Under the pieces are notes generated by a model. It was not told the origin of the DNA and made no database searches. It saw only the letters and a list, made by a program, of their open reading frames with translations. The position numbers and the translations under genes were made by a program. Positions 1 through 11,841 of a DNA stretch of 64,000 bases are shown in pieces (position 1 is the first letter of the stretch; each line of letters starts with the position of its first letter). This DNA comes from Azolla caroliniana (taxonomy: Eukaryota; Polypodiophyta), in NCBI GenBank assembly GCA_043228905.1, contig JBHGNT010000005.1, positions 1,984,001-2,048,000 of the forward strand, written 5' to 3'.

Positions 1-254
1 TTCAGCATCAATGTTATAGGTGGGGTAAAGGTGGGTGGCAATCAGCTTGTTGTACAAATGTGGTTTCTACATATCCTCTACCCATGAGTGAAACAAAACG
101 TGGTGCGAGAGTCCCCGGTCGTAAAATGAGTGGGGGGGCTTTCAAGAAGATCTTGGAAAGGCTGAGTGCCGATGGTGTCGATGTTACTTTGCCAATTGAC
201 TTGAAGGATCATTGGGCAAAGCATGGTACAAATAGGTATGTCACGATCAAGTGA
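1..254 (+). CDS. BBR/BPC (BASIC PENTACYSTEINE) GAGA-binding transcription factor, C-terminal part
   Basis: The frame is open from the window edge to TGA at 252-254; in-frame sequence before position 60 reads [17 protein letters not shown], so this is the end of a longer protein cut by the window. About 83 residues are visible. They match the C-terminal DNA-binding domain of the plant BBR/BPC family: a Cys/Trp-rich core ([13 protein letters not shown]), then [18 protein letters not shown], and the family-ending [18 protein letters not shown]. Of the five conserved cysteines the last three are visible (C of CYRW and the CC pair). BPC proteins are nuclear factors that bind GA/CT repeats in promoters and recruit Polycomb-type repressors. 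Whether the missing N-terminus puts it in class I or II cannot be told. No break is seen in the visible part. Family assignment is very secure; the exact member is not. Confidence 0.95.
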   Translation, partial: QHQCYRWGKGGWQSACCTNVVSTYPLPMSETKRGARVPGRKMSGGAFKKILERLSADGVDVTLPIDLKDHWAKHGTNRYVTIK

Positions 255-1369
255 GATTGTATTATGTCTGGTTTATGTCTTGCCCAGATAATTTGGGCTT
301 TATCAAAACTTTTGTTTTCTTTCTTTTCTGACATTTTCATGGAAAAATTTCAAATCAATATTTGTTGTCATTTGTTATGGTTTGTTAGAATGATGCAAGC
401 AAGATGTTAATACCTTTTTTGCCATCTCTCACTTGGTTCCATGGTCTTGTGATGTTTCCTCAAGAGAGTCTTGCTTGTTTCTCCATGCTGTTTACTGCTT
501 TTTTTGGTGATATTAAAAAATGATTAACTTTGTTCATGTGCTTGAGGATACTGGCATGTTCAAGTCAAGATTTATAAGTGGTTGTTATAACCATAATTAC
601 ATTGCAGGATTTACTTGAATATAATATATATATATATCGGAAATTGCTACAAACATTTGATTAGAGGATAACATACTTCAGACAGAATAAAAGAGAATCT
701 CGTTGTATATGAACGTTGAGTGTTAACTCGGTTTTTACAACTAGTATTCAAAGGTGATTTTATTGGATTTTTTCTTGATTCACAACTCACGCCACCATAA
801 GCTCTAGGATCCGTAGAGCATACTCAGTTAACATATATGGTCTAACATAATCACATCTCAACAATTTAAGTGACATTTTTGTCATTTGTAATAAATGCCA
901 TAGTACCAATGATTTTATTTTATTTTTGGTTCTTTGATAACATTTTTAAGAACAGATGATTTTTGAACATTGGATTTCACACACAGCACACACACACACA
1001 CACACAATTCTATTACTTTGAATGGGAAGAAACTTCATTGTAGTTTGGGCACATGAAATGAGATGGACAATGGTATCATACACAATGGATCCTCTCATGA
1101 TTATCTATGTGACAGCAAGCAATAGTGGACATTTGCAATGCATTGACTATCCAATGAGGACTAAGTTATTCATTGTGTTTTAAACTTGTTTGCATATATT
1201 TGTGGATAGATTTATATGCAATTACTCAAGGCTCTATTTGAGTACCCACAAATATATATTCATAGAAAAGATGGTTTCTAAAAAGCAATTCATCATGCCA
1301 ATTGAGCCCATTAATATTGATTCTTGAATATTGAATAAGCACAATTTGGACCAATATGACCTAAGCATC
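255..1369. other. 3' flank of the BPC gene and intergenic DNA
   Basis: The first few hundred bases are presumably the 3' UTR of the BPC gene. A short (CA)n microsatellite lies at about 979-1006. No other gene, RNA or element was recognised. Confidence 0.5.
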
Positions 1370-2060
1370 TCGAGTAAAAACTAGATGCATAAGCTTCCAC
1401 AAAGAAGAGCTTAGCTAAATCAACATGGAGCAAAATAGGGGGTAGAAGTGACAACTCTCTTTAAACTTTCAAATGCCTTGATTGCTTTGAAATTCTATGT
1501 AAATGGTTGATTCTTTTGTGTGAGCTACGTAAGAGGCAACATCAACTTTGTGTAATTCTTGATAAACTAGTAGTAGAAGTTTGTGAAACCTATGAAATAT
1601 TACACATCCCCCACTAAAGATGGAGTACACCAATCTAGAGCCATTCAAACTATCATTAGCTCTTCACTTGATTCCTAGTGATTCCTCTTATTGAGACTAA
1701 ATGTATTAGAAATTTTGCTTGATTGTGGCCAAAATTGTACATCACTAATTTGGTATAGAGGTAATATTCTTCCAATTGTTATATAAATTGATGAACATGG
1801 ATGTCACATTCCTCTTGAGTCTTTGAGTAGATCATGATGTGAGCTAGCTAAACTATGGCAATGTAGAGGAAATTCCAAAAAATATCATTTGCTATATGTT
1901 GGAAAACTATTTCCATATTTGTAAGACCCAAGGACATAAATGTGTACTCAAAATGTTTGTATGAAGTGCGAAAGTAGTCTTTCCCTTGTTGCATATCAAT
2001 AGGGAAATCATATAATTATTGATGCCTTGAGAATATGTTGAACTTCAGCCTATTGAAGAC
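1370..2060 (-). pseudogene. Decayed Ty3/Gypsy retrotransposon pol (RT to RNase H)
   Basis: Translated on minus, changing frame where needed, this stretch shows the landmark order of Ty3/Gypsy reverse transcriptase: DYFRTSYKHFEY, then GLTNMEIVFQHIANDIF, IYSKTQEECDIHV, KFLIHLVSIRGIT, a MCNIS patch matching the usual GxCNYYRRF region, and near the end ILLHVDLAKLFFVEAYAS, which matches the start of RNase H. The catalytic YxDD is lost and many stops and frameshifts are present. No LTRs or target duplications were found. It is an old, immobile fragment. Edges are approximate. Confidence 0.75.
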
Positions 2061-3839
2061 ATGCACAAATTCGGAATACTTGGCTAGTAGTTGGACATTG
2101 GAAATTTGTGAATTGGATGGACATGACATGAGGGTTTGTCTTCGACCTTAATAAGGGCCCTGCTTGTCAGCAACTCATCAGATCCGGCATGGAGCCTCAT
2201 TACCATTTACCGCCATCCTACCAACACGATTCTGAGACGATATTGATATGTGTTTTGTACATGCTTATGCTACTTTTGAGTGCACGCCCACATCAATTTT
2301 GCTTGGCACTCTCACCTCCAATACTACCACATGTCGCCCATGAGTTCTTTCAAACAACCATGCTTCATAAATATCCAATTGCTCCAACACCCTAAGACTT
2401 CACAACCACTACCTTACACCCACTACGATCCATATCCCCCCAAACCTCATGTCTTGGGAAAACCAACACCCAACCTTAGTCCCTTACCAATATCTTTGAC
2501 CCCATTCCTTCCCTTGAAGATTTTCACTTCAATGCAAGAGATTATTGACTCTTGACCCCTTGATGCACTTGACAAGGTGCGCCCATTAGGTTGGGTGGGG
2601 GTGGTGGTGTTCAAAACCTACCATATGAGACACTCTTGCACTCTTTAATGATGTAAGCAAAAACATTGGTAACCAAGGGAAATTGGAAGAAACAAACGAA
2701 GAAGAAAAAGGAAAGAGAAAGCAAAGTTAAAGGAAGAAAGCAATTGACTGTAAAAAGGTTAGAAGATTGTCTTAGTCACCTTTGACCTTTTGGACAATTC
2801 TTCTTGATCTCCTCATTTCTAGAGTCAATGCTTTCCTAATAAAACCTCTCTCTTTAACTCTTCACACTTATTCTACATCTAATTCAAATGTCCAGGCCTT
2901 AAGTATCGTACCTTAAGGACTTGAACTATGGTTTCAATTAGTGTTAATAATAATTACTAACCATTTCTATACACTTGGATGTTGGTAAAAAATGAAGGAA
3001 TGAATGAAGTGCCAAGGGAATAAGGAAAAAGACAACGGAATAGAGAAACATGTTGGATAATATGAAAAAGCCCAATGGCATTGTAAAAGATTTAGAAGGC
3101 ATCATTATAAGTCTTCTAAGGTTGAGGTAGAACTTAACTCTTGACATTAAATAAACTTGAGGTATAATTTAAGCCTCTCTTAAATGTTTAATCTCTCATT
3201 AGTCGTAATTTTGACTATTTAACCTAATATCACCAGAAGCCTAAAACCTTAAAGTCTTAATCTATGTTCAGAAATTGGGTTGATTGTTGTAAGTCTTGAA
3301 GAGTGATTCTTCATTCCTCAATTGAGTGTTAGCTCTTTTTTTCATTGCTTTCCTTAATTGAGTGTTACAATCAACATTTGGTTGCTCATTTACATACATT
3401 TGCTACTAGGCTTTGGATTGGAGTAGCATCGACACCCAAGTCATCCCACTAACAATACAATCTAGAGAAGACGTTTTCTTGGATGCATAGATCTTGGTTC
3501 TAAGTTAGCTATGCAAGAGTAACTAGAACAACATTAGACAAGTCCTACCTTCTACACATCCGCTTTCGCTCGCGACTACTAATGGAGTCTTAGTTGATTT
3601 CATTTTCTTTGGCGACAATGATGTTTCCGTTCAATAGGACTATTAAATGTTGTTGAAATTTGAATTAAGATATTAGTATTAACACAAATGGGCTTAGGAA
3701 TAGTTTGACATCCTTACCTACCTAATTTGTCTGATAGCACCTAACAATTCCCATGTGGAAGAAATACTCCATTAGCTAAGTATAGTTAGGAGCAAAAATC
3801 TAATTCTTCACATACCTTAGATTCATCTAGGGGGATGAA
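2061..3839. other. Intergenic DNA, no recognised gene
   Basis: AT-rich sequence without convincing coding signal. The part nearest 2060 may be further decayed Ty3/Gypsy sequence. Open frames at 2189-2555 have no recognisable domain and no plausible codon pattern. Confidence 0.4.
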
Positions 3840-4150
3840 TGGAATATTGTTTTGTGCTCTAGATATGGACATTTCGAGTATACAATTGTGCCTTTTAGTC
3901 TCGTGAAGGCATCAACAATTTTTTAACATATGGAAAATGATATTTTTTTATATTTCCTCAAAATGTTTACCATAGTTTTTTTTATCCTCGTGCCAAACTA
4001 GAGAATTGCATTTTTCAAGTTTCAACCACAAGCATGTGGATATTTTGGAATATTAGTCTGACCAGTCATTATGTTTGTGGAACTGACACACAGTCAAATG
4101 GTTCTAGACTAGCAAACACCATGTTCTATTTGCAATGTTTCATACAAGGA
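3840..4150 (+). pseudogene. Second decayed Ty3/Gypsy pol fragment
   Basis: Plus-strand translation gives YGHFEYTIVPFSLVKAST, a stop, then HMENDIFLYFLKMF, the same RT block as in the remnant at 1370-2060 but on the opposite strand. The rest is degraded; a stretch near 4080-4140 weakly resembles the end of a Ty3 integrase. Many stops. Non-functional. Confidence 0.55.
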
Positions 4151-6391
4151 ATAGCGTTCTCCAAAACAAAGACCTAGTAAATGTATTATGTATATATGAT
4201 ATACATGATATGCATAAATGTTTTACATTGTTATATTGTCTAATATTGTCTAAGAGTGACCTATTAATAAGTCCAATGAGAATATATTTATCATACCAAC
4301 ATTATGTCAAATAAGAACATTTAAAACAACTTAAGATTGGGCCAACTAGCAATTAGGAGTTAGGAAACGACTCGACTCAAGCTTGAACCGAGCCGTTAAA
4401 CCAATTATAAATGGTTTAGGGGTTCGGTTTAGTTCATGTTTGCGCGTCCTTAACCAATTTGAATTTAGTTTGTTAAGGCTCAAGTCGAACCGAACCGTTT
4501 AGGGCCAAGCTTACTCCTAAACCGGTTAAGGCTTAAACGGTTTGGAATTGTTGCCAATTCCTACTAATAATAGGGAAAAGCTTTATGTACATATTGTTAA
4601 ACTCTAGGGAAAAAGCTTTATGTATTGTTAAACTCTTTACAAAGGCAAATTTTAGAGAAAAATATCTTAGAAAGAAGTTGCTATAAATAAAAATAAACCT
4701 TACATCTAGCTCCTTCAACATTGTACATGTTTGAAATCAACAAATAATTTGTGTAGATATTTCTTCAATATTGATTGCCATGATTCATGACACTAAATGG
4801 TTTGACATACAATCCATTGATTTATTGGATTTTTTATTTCCATGGTGGGACACTCTTGAAGAATAATGTCCAAGAAGTGAGGTACCAACTATTGGCCAAC
4901 CGTGTTTCTTGTTTTGTTTGAACCAACTTGCGTTGTACTTCCAATGGCTCTAGTTGAAGCTAATACCCAATGGGTTAGCCAAAACAATAAGTTTTGTTTC
5001 ACCATCATTCTAGGTTAATTGTTCATCTTGATCAACCATGTTGGCCATAGTTGCAAATAAAAGTTGGAGGAATAAAATAATTGACCATTGTTGACTCTCA
5101 TGGTGGCAATGGGTTATCTTATGTGGAGGCCCACTGGCTCAAGAAATATCTCCTACATTTATACATTGTTATACATACAGTAATAAAGATTATTTTGGAA
5201 AATATTTTTTTCTTGGGGTTTTGGAACTTTCTCCATGCAAATTGCAATCATTTCACACAATTCATTGATTTATTCTTACTCCTATTTTTGAATGGATATT
5301 TTACAATTTGTTGTTGAATCCTCCTTGTACAATGCTTTCTTATGCGATGAAATTGAATATTCTCACTTAGTTTCCTATAGTCTCCAAATATTTTGGTACA
5401 ACTGAGTTTCTAGCTTGAAACCAAAAATGTATCGCCTTACAATTAATCACGTCACACTATAGTAAAGACACATATGTAATAACATTATATTTCTGTATTA
5501 GTTATAAAAATGTCACTCTATATGTTGCTATCAATGTCTCTCTAACCTTCGTGATACAAGATACTCTCTAAACTTACCCAATAAAATAACTAGCCTTTTT
5601 TAGGTCTCTAACTAGTATTGCCTTTAATAGGCCACGAAAACGAGATATTTTGTATATGAGGAAAAATAGGCCGTTGTCTCCTAGTGTAGATCTTATTGGA
5701 AAACATATGTGTAAAAACAAAGGTGAAAATATGCATAAACAAAAAAACACCTTACAATCTATGCTAACACATACTGTTGTTTCAAAATCTATGCTAACAA
5801 CATCCCACTAAAAAACTAGGTGAAACCAAAAACATCTTATGCTCTCATGCTTTCTTACTTTGAGTAAAAGACGTTCTCATTGTCTATATAATTTCTCTAC
5901 TCTTTGGCAATCACTAAAACATCTATTGATTTGAAAGGGACGCCATACCTTGTTAGTTAATGTAAGCAGTATATAAATAGGCTAGTGATTTCACTCGTGG
6001 TTATCTGAAAAGCAAGTGTGGTAATGCCACTTTATGTCCTTGCCATGTCTACGAAGCGTTTGATGCAAATATTTCTATACATACATGTACATGTATTATG
6101 TATGGTCCAAATTCAGATGTCTTGGGTATACACATACATTATAATTGTATGCATGTAAAAAAGCACAAGCATTGATTGTACCTTCAAGTGGATAAGTCTT
6201 AATTAACATGTCGACTAGATAAGGCTCACGTCCACATCAACGCGGGCATCAAGTTGATACAATAATCTTTAGCTTGATTAGATATTGATGTTATTAGAAA
6301 AAACAATAAAACGTAGAAAAGGGTTGCATTGTTGAATACTAAGGAGTTTGATATAATATACGATCTATATTATATTATGAATAACATAAAA
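4151..6391. other. Intergenic DNA
   Basis: No gene recognised. A ~35-bp imperfect direct repeat (aagctttatgta... aaactct) occurs at about 4571-4645. The stretch 4375-4550 is rich in repeated gttcggtt/aaccgaacc motifs of both orientations, likely an old dispersed repeat. Confidence 0.4.
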
Positions 6392-6805
6392 CATGGATTA
6401 TATATATGCTTTCTATGATTATCCAAAAGAAGTGTTAAAGCGTTAATTCATTAGCTAAATCTTCAAATACGTGTTAAAATTTCTCCTTTACATCATAATC
6501 ACTAATGGTGAACTCAAGGATGAATCTACATTGCACATGGTATAAGAAATAGTTAAGGATAATGTGGGCAAAAATTTAGGTCTCCTTTTGATTATGGCAT
6601 GGATTATATATATACTTTCTATGATTATCCAAAAGAAGTGTTAAAGTGTTAATTCATTAGCTAAATCTTCAAATACGTGTTAAAATTTCTCCTTTACATC
6701 ATAATCACTAATGGTGAACTCAAGGATGAATCTACATTGCACATGGTATAAGAAATAGTTAAGGATAATGTGGGCAAAAATTTAAGTCTCCTTTTGATTA
6801 TGAAG
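6392..6805. repeat. Tandem duplication of a ~207-bp unit
   Basis: The copies run at about 6392-6598 and 6599-6805, each starting catggattatata and ending near ccttttgattatg. By eye they differ at only a few bases (for example aagcgtt/aagtgtt and taggtc/taagtc), so the duplication is recent. No coding content. Confidence 0.9.
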
Positions 6806-7397
6806 TCTATTTTAGTCATCAATAGAAATTTATTATATTCATGGGTATGAAAGGCTACATGAAGCAAATGGTTCTATTCTCTATTTGACAAAAGTTTTCT
6901 TGGATCTTATATGATTCGACTTGGCCTCAAATTCTTTTAAAATATAAGTATCTACAAAATTGTTTTGTAGAAAATGGACCATTGAGTTAAGAAGCAATAT
7001 TATAGAGGGTTGTAAGGAAGAACTAATAAAGACTTACTAACTTCTAAGCACACATATAAACAATTTGTCATAATCATGGTTGGTTTACAAGTTCTTTTTG
7101 GAAAGCATGAAGATGGAAGTCAATCGAAATGTCGACATCTTATTCAAAAGGATTGTTAGGGCAATGATCGTGTGGTTAATATCTACTGTGGCAATGTTAA
7201 TGTAGTCAATGGTGTAATGACTAGTCTACCGCACCACAAAGTAGTTGTATTGTAAAGGCACGAAAAGACCAAGAAAAACATACGTGGATGTGAATGCTAG
7301 TTTAAATTACATGGTTCGGTCCACTTGGATGTGTTGGTTCAAAGTTCACACACATGCACTTGGGGCCTCTAGAAATTTGCACAAGCAAAACAATAGT
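6806..7397. other. Intergenic DNA, nothing recognised
   Basis: No gene, RNA or repeat structure was seen between the two tandem duplications. Confidence 0.4.
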
Positions 7398-7780
7398 TTG
7401 GGATGTCCCAAAGAATGTCCCTAATTGCCGGTAGAAAGCTAGGCCTGAAGATTTTATAGTAAATTTGTAAATCTATACTACAACATGTTTGCTGCCGGAC
7501 CATGTGAGCTCAATCTATCTGACATAATGTAATGGTTCTCGGTCCCATATATCGTAATCGACATCACAAGAGGTATAAGCGAAAAAGTAGTTGGGGATGT
7601 CCCTCGAAATGTCCCTAATTGCTGGCAGAAAGTTAGTTTGAAGATTTTACAGTAAATTTGTAAATCTACAGTGCAATATGTTTGCTGCTGGACCATGTGA
7701 GCTCAGGCTGTCTGGCATAATGTAATGATTCTCGGTCCCACAGATCATAATTGACATCACGAAAGATCTCTCTCTCTCTC
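7398..7780. repeat. Imperfect tandem duplication of a ~194-bp unit upstream of the CBS gene
   Basis: Shared blocks such as atgtccctaattgc (7415 and 7609), gtaaatttgtaaatct and gaccatgtgagctca recur with an offset of 193-194 bp. The copies are visibly diverged, so this is older than the 207-bp duplication. The second copy ends about 350 bp before the CBS start codon, so it may lie in that gene's promoter. Confidence 0.85.
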
Positions 7781-7789
7781 TCTCTCTCT
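7767..7789. repeat. (CT)n microsatellite in the upstream region of the CBS gene
   Basis: About 11 CT dinucleotides. CT tracts near plant transcription starts are common core-promoter elements and are also GAGA/BPC target type. A separate TTC run at 8063-8081 lies in the probable 5' UTR. A regulatory role is inferred from position only. Confidence 0.6.
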
Positions 7790-8125
7790 TGATCGAGCTT
7801 AGTCAAGGAGTCTCTACAAAGAGAAGTATAATATGGATCGGGTGACGGAGTGGGTCCCGTATGAATATTCTTCTTCAATATTTGTTGCTTTCTCTTTGCT
7901 TTTATAAATTTATCCTCTTAATACATACATACAAAGTGCAAGGCAAGTGGATAAGACAGGGAAAAAGCAAAACGCAAACGCAAAAAGCAAAACGCGAAAC
8001 AGGAAATCGGTTTTCTCGGCTACAGAAACACTCCCCCCTTCTGTTTTCTCTCTTTGTCTTCCTTCTTCTTCTTCTTCTTCTGTCTTTCTATGAATATTGT
8101 CTCCTGAAAGGATCCCATTCTCGCC

Positions 8126-10231
8126 ATGGCTCTCTCTGCTCATCTCTGCAGCTCTTTATCTTTCCCTTTCTCTGCAAAACCTTCTCCCTCTCCTTCTTTC
8201 TCGTCGCTAACTCTGCCCAGAAAGAAGATTAATGCGTTTTCTTCGAGTCTTACCACAACCACTGTGAGTGATGCAGAGATCGAAGGGGAGATATTATCTG
8301 GAGAATGGCCAGGGAATATATCAATTCTCAATTTTGAAGATCTCTGCAAATACTATGAACCTGTTATCTTCAAAGAGGATGTAAGCATCGAAAACAAACA
8401 AAAGTGCAAAAGTAGACCTGTTTTACTATTCGTATGTGGAGATCTAGATTTCATCCCAAAACAAACTAAAAATGTTAGGGCATACAGTTGTACAGAAATT
8501 GTGTTTGTCCTTCATATATAGATGTTTTTTGGCATAAACCAGACCTTCAGAAAGTCATGATGCTTTTGCCCCAAAGCTTTTAGTGTTTCAGATGTGGATT
8601 TTAGTCATAGACGCCATGCATGGATATGGCTATGTTAGGTTTTGCCTTGATATTTTAGTCCTTTAGATGTGGATTTTAGTTATGGATAGATATGGCTATG
8701 GTAATATGTTAGTGGTTTAAATGTGTATTTTAGTCATAGATGAATATTTTTATGTCTATGCTATATTTTTCACGTAATATTTTAGTGATTTGGGTGATGA
8801 TTGTAGCCATAAGAACACAGCATATCTGGCCATGGCCACATTACATCCATCCATGACATTCACAGCAGAAAACAATAGAAATTTGTGGCAAAACATAATA
8901 ATCTTAACATAGTCATTGCCCTCAAAAGGACATCCATGACTAAAAATCCATGTTTAAATAATTTAAAGCATTGGCATATACATCCGTGAATCCATAACTA
9001 AAGTCCTACATCTGAAACATTGAAATCTAAGGTTGAGTCATATACATCCAAGGGATATGTGACCAAAAATTCACATCTTAAACACTAAAATCCAAGTTTG
9101 AATCATATAACATAGGCATATACTTCCATGGCATGTAGAACTGAAATCCCACATCTAAAACACTAAAACCTAACGTCAAATCATACATGGATCTAATGGC
9201 CATTCATGAGTCAAATTCTAAATCTGAAACACTGACATGTAAGGGCAAAACATAACATCTACACATATCCATCCATGACCACATGGCTTTACCTAGTGAT
9301 GTAATTGTTTTGGATGTGACATTGACTGATGGATAGCCATGAGGTCTATATGTGTAGGTAATGGATGGAACCTACACCTATGCTTGAACTTTTGAGTGGG
9401 AAATGTTTGAAGTTGTTTTTTTCCAAGTATGTCACTTCACCATGTGCGCTGACTCTTGTTTTTCATAACTTCCTATTGCATCAAACTGTTCTTTCAGGCA
9501 CAACCCCACACGTTGCTTGCTGAGGTGATGTCGACGAAAATGTACTTCGCAAGGCCCGATCAGCTCTTAGAAGAAGTGGATCATTTCTTCTCGACCATCT
9601 CGGGGTTGCCAGTGGTCAATAAGGACCTCAAATGTATTGGAGTTATGTCAAAGAAAGATAGAACTAAAGCTGTGAAAGGGGTTCGTTTACCGCCCTTTCT
9701 GTGTGTTTCACATACACAAAAACTTTATTTTTTTGTTCTCTTCGACACTGCTCTTATCATGGTTTGGTTGTTTTCTTTATGTATAGCTTCAATCCACGGT
9801 CGGTGAGGTTATGACCTCTCCCCCCATCACTTTATTTGTCGACAGAACAGTGAACGGTGAGAGAAACCGTCTATGGTCATAATGAGTGTATGGTTGCTCT
9901 AAAAATTAACTTCCGACACTGAGAACAGAATATATAAGCTCAGTATTGATTAATATTCTCGATCGATCAATGAGTGTTCTTTTTGTTTTTCAGATGCTGC
10001 CGTCTTAATGCTCAAAAGCAAAGTTCATCGTATTCCAATAGTGAATGAAGCAAACCAAGTTGTTGGTAAGCATCGTCGACAACATGTGATTCACTCTTCA
10101 TGCATGAAATTTTCTTTCCTACTTGGAGCTTAAATATCAACAGTTTTCAATGTTGAAGAGAATTCTGATTTTGTGCAGGAATTGTTACAAGGTCTGACAT
10201 CTTCAAAGCATTAGAAAATGGGAATGAATGA
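8126..10231 (+). CDS. CBS-domain pair protein, predicted plastid-targeted; five exons
   Basis: Exons at 8126-8380, 9498-9680, 9787-9856, 9994-10065 and 10179-10231 join in frame to a 210-residue protein; introns are bounded by GT and AG (donors gtaagc, gttcgt, gtgaga, gtaagc). The start sits in a strong context (gccATGgct). Residues 1 to about 45 are Ser-rich with few acidic residues, like a plastid transit peptide. Two CBS motifs follow: about 88-146 (LLAEVMSTKM... GLPVVN... CIGVMSKKD) and about 150-206 (TVGEVMTSPPITL... VHRIPIVN... VVGIVTRSDIFKAL). CBS pairs bind adenosine nucleotides and act as energy sensors; plant plastid members are often linked to redox control. The conserved block EWP...ILNFEDL between transit peptide and CBS1 suggests a distinct plant subfamily, not one of the short CBSX proteins. 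Intron 1 (1117 bp) carries a repeat array. No lesion seen. Family secure, ligand unknown. Confidence 0.9.
8555..9275. repeat. Inverted array of ~70-bp repeats inside intron 1 of the CBS gene
   Basis: The left arm (about 8555-8800) has several copies of a unit containing ttagtgtttcagatgtggat. The right arm (about 8930-9275) has at least four copies of the reverse complement, anchored at 9008, 9073, 9151 and 9220 (acatctgaaacattgaa type), spaced 65-78 bp. The arms face each other around about 8820-8900, so the intron RNA could fold into a long imperfect hairpin. Copies are diverged. Confidence 0.75.
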
Positions 10232-11425
10232 CTCACTTTGTGTGTCTGGGGATGAGTTTTCAAGTTCATCTATGAAGTGTAGGAACTCGGCCTTTTTTTG
10301 GCTAGCCTGCACACATGAAAGGCACTTTCAAAAATTAACTGACGTATGTCATTGTAATATGTTCCCCTCTTCTAATGCATTTTGTTTCCATTAGATCTTA
10401 AAAAGTTTGGTTGCCAAATACATCAAAGATATTGTGTGATCTCGAGAGCAAGATATAGAGGGGTCATGGATTGTTGATTAAGTGAAGATCCCAACTTATT
10501 ACTTGATGCATAGATTGGTAATTTATGTACAAAATCATGTGGGCAGTGTTGATTAAGTGAAGGTCCCAACTTACCACTCGATGGATAATTGCGTGAAATC
10601 ATGTTTTATGAGTGCATTGAATCATGTTTCATGCTTCCAAGTTACTTCCCTTTCCGTCATCTTGATTATTAGCTTGGAATCTACCCATTCCCCAATTCTC
10701 CTCGAAAGAGACAAATGATTCATTTGGGCTCTTTCAATGATGTTCAATAAGTCATTGAAGGATAGGAGAAAATAATAAGGGATGCAATGGAGGACACAAT
10801 GAGCTCATGGTTTCCTCTGTATTAGACTATTATCAAGAACAGGGTAGGTATGCACCACCCTTTTGCGGGTGAAGAGTGAGCATCAATCCACCTTTGAGCA
10901 GTACCAACAAACTTTCTAGTATTTGTTTGCAAATTCTTACTCTTGCATAATCACTCATAAATGCAAAAACATGAAGAAAACATTAAGAGAGCATACAATA
11001 GTATCACCGACCACGTATTTCATTCCTCAATCACCACCGTGCATGCATTCGTTAAAGCTCAAGAGGCAAACAAGAGGTTCCATGATGAACAAAAAAGACA
11101 TAACCATACCGTAAGCCTTGAAAAAACCCATATATATATATATATAATTACAAACTATGCTCTTAGGCCGAAGTAACCTCGCACATCAAACAAACACTAG
11201 TGAATTCAGAAAAGTTGTTCCGGTGCAAGATGAAGTTTAGGCACAAGACCAAGTAGTTTGCGGCGATCACGGATTATTCCAAAGCATGTAGATGGTATCA
11301 TGTTAAAGGCTTGCTTACGGATTCTCACCTTGCCAACCAATGCATGAGTTGCTACCATTCGAGTTTTTCCACCTTCTTCGCTCTTGGTGAGCGTAATCGA
11401 TAATCCTTCTTCACTTGTTGTTTGG
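10232..11425. other. 3' flank of the CBS gene and intergenic DNA
   Basis: Presumed 3' UTR of the CBS gene just after 10231. A direct repeat with gattaagtgaagatcccaac-type sequence occurs near 10477 and 10549. Short open frames around 10923-11176 have no recognisable domain. Confidence 0.4.
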
Positions 11426-11537
11426 ACACTTGAACTGATTGTTCTCTACTTTAACACTGCCTTAATCCGAAGGGTCCGGGGACACTTGAACTGATTGTTC
11501 GCTACTTTGACACTTCCTTAATCCGAAGGGTTCGGGG
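11426..11537. repeat. GC-richer tandem duplication of a 56-bp unit
   Basis: Two copies (11426-11481 and 11482-11537) share acacttgaactgattgttc and ccttaatccgaagggt. The sequence after it (11538-11600) is unusually GC-rich for this window. It lies upstream of the first PPR gene. Confidence 0.85.
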
Positions 11538-11717
11538 ACCCGGCGGCTTCGGGAACCTTTTCAAGCGCGGGCGGGCGAGTGGTACCAGCAATGGGGGGGG
11601 AAGGTGTCTGCAGGGGAACTTTGTCACCTTCAACAACTTGTAATAAAGTGCCATGGAATGATGCACCCAGGCCTCTGTGCAGGAGGCGGGCTGGCCGTCA
11701 TCCCAACCCTAAACCTA

Positions 11718-11726
11718 AAACCCTAA
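11718..11726. promoter_or_regulatory. Telo-box (AAACCCTAA) in a short telomere-like stretch
   Basis: The sequence 11704-11732 is a run of ccctaaa/ccctaa-like units with the exact plant telo-box AAACCCTAA at 11718-11726. Telo-boxes are known promoter elements in plant genes for translation and organelle biogenesis, usually near the transcription start. Here it lies 26 bp before the ATG at 11752. The same bases could be a small interstitial telomere remnant. Confidence 0.6.
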
Positions 11727-11751
11727 CCCTAATTCTGAGAGACTATTGAAG

Positions 11752-11841
11752 ATGCGGGCAGTAGCAAAAGAAGCTAAGGAAACAACCCACCTCTTTTGGA
11801 AAGAGTTCTTCGAGGATCCCTCACAATGGACCCAAAATAAG
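11752..11841 (+). CDS. Possible 5' exon of the 12046 PPR gene with a W-FF-DPSQW motif
   Basis: ATG at 11752 opens 30 codons including THLFWKEFFEDPSQW, then a textbook donor (aag|gtgagt) at 11842. The motif resembles the start of the PDF motif of plant organellar single-strand binding (OSB) proteins. An in-frame acceptor exists at 12026-12027 (exon from 12028), but its context is weak; stronger-looking AG sites at 12032-12041 are out of phase. The exon is therefore a proposal. If it is not joined, the 12046 ATG is the start and this is an upstream frame. Confidence 0.4.

Noticed and set aside
2189-2555. Two overlapping open frames (68 and 91 codons)
   Set aside because: Proline/histidine-rich composition from C-rich DNA, no domain, no homologous copy and no consistent codon pattern.
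7861-8232. Plus-strand open frame overlapping the CBS start
   Set aside because: It is in a different frame from the CBS transit peptide and consists of 5' UTR pyrimidine tracts read as Leu/Phe.
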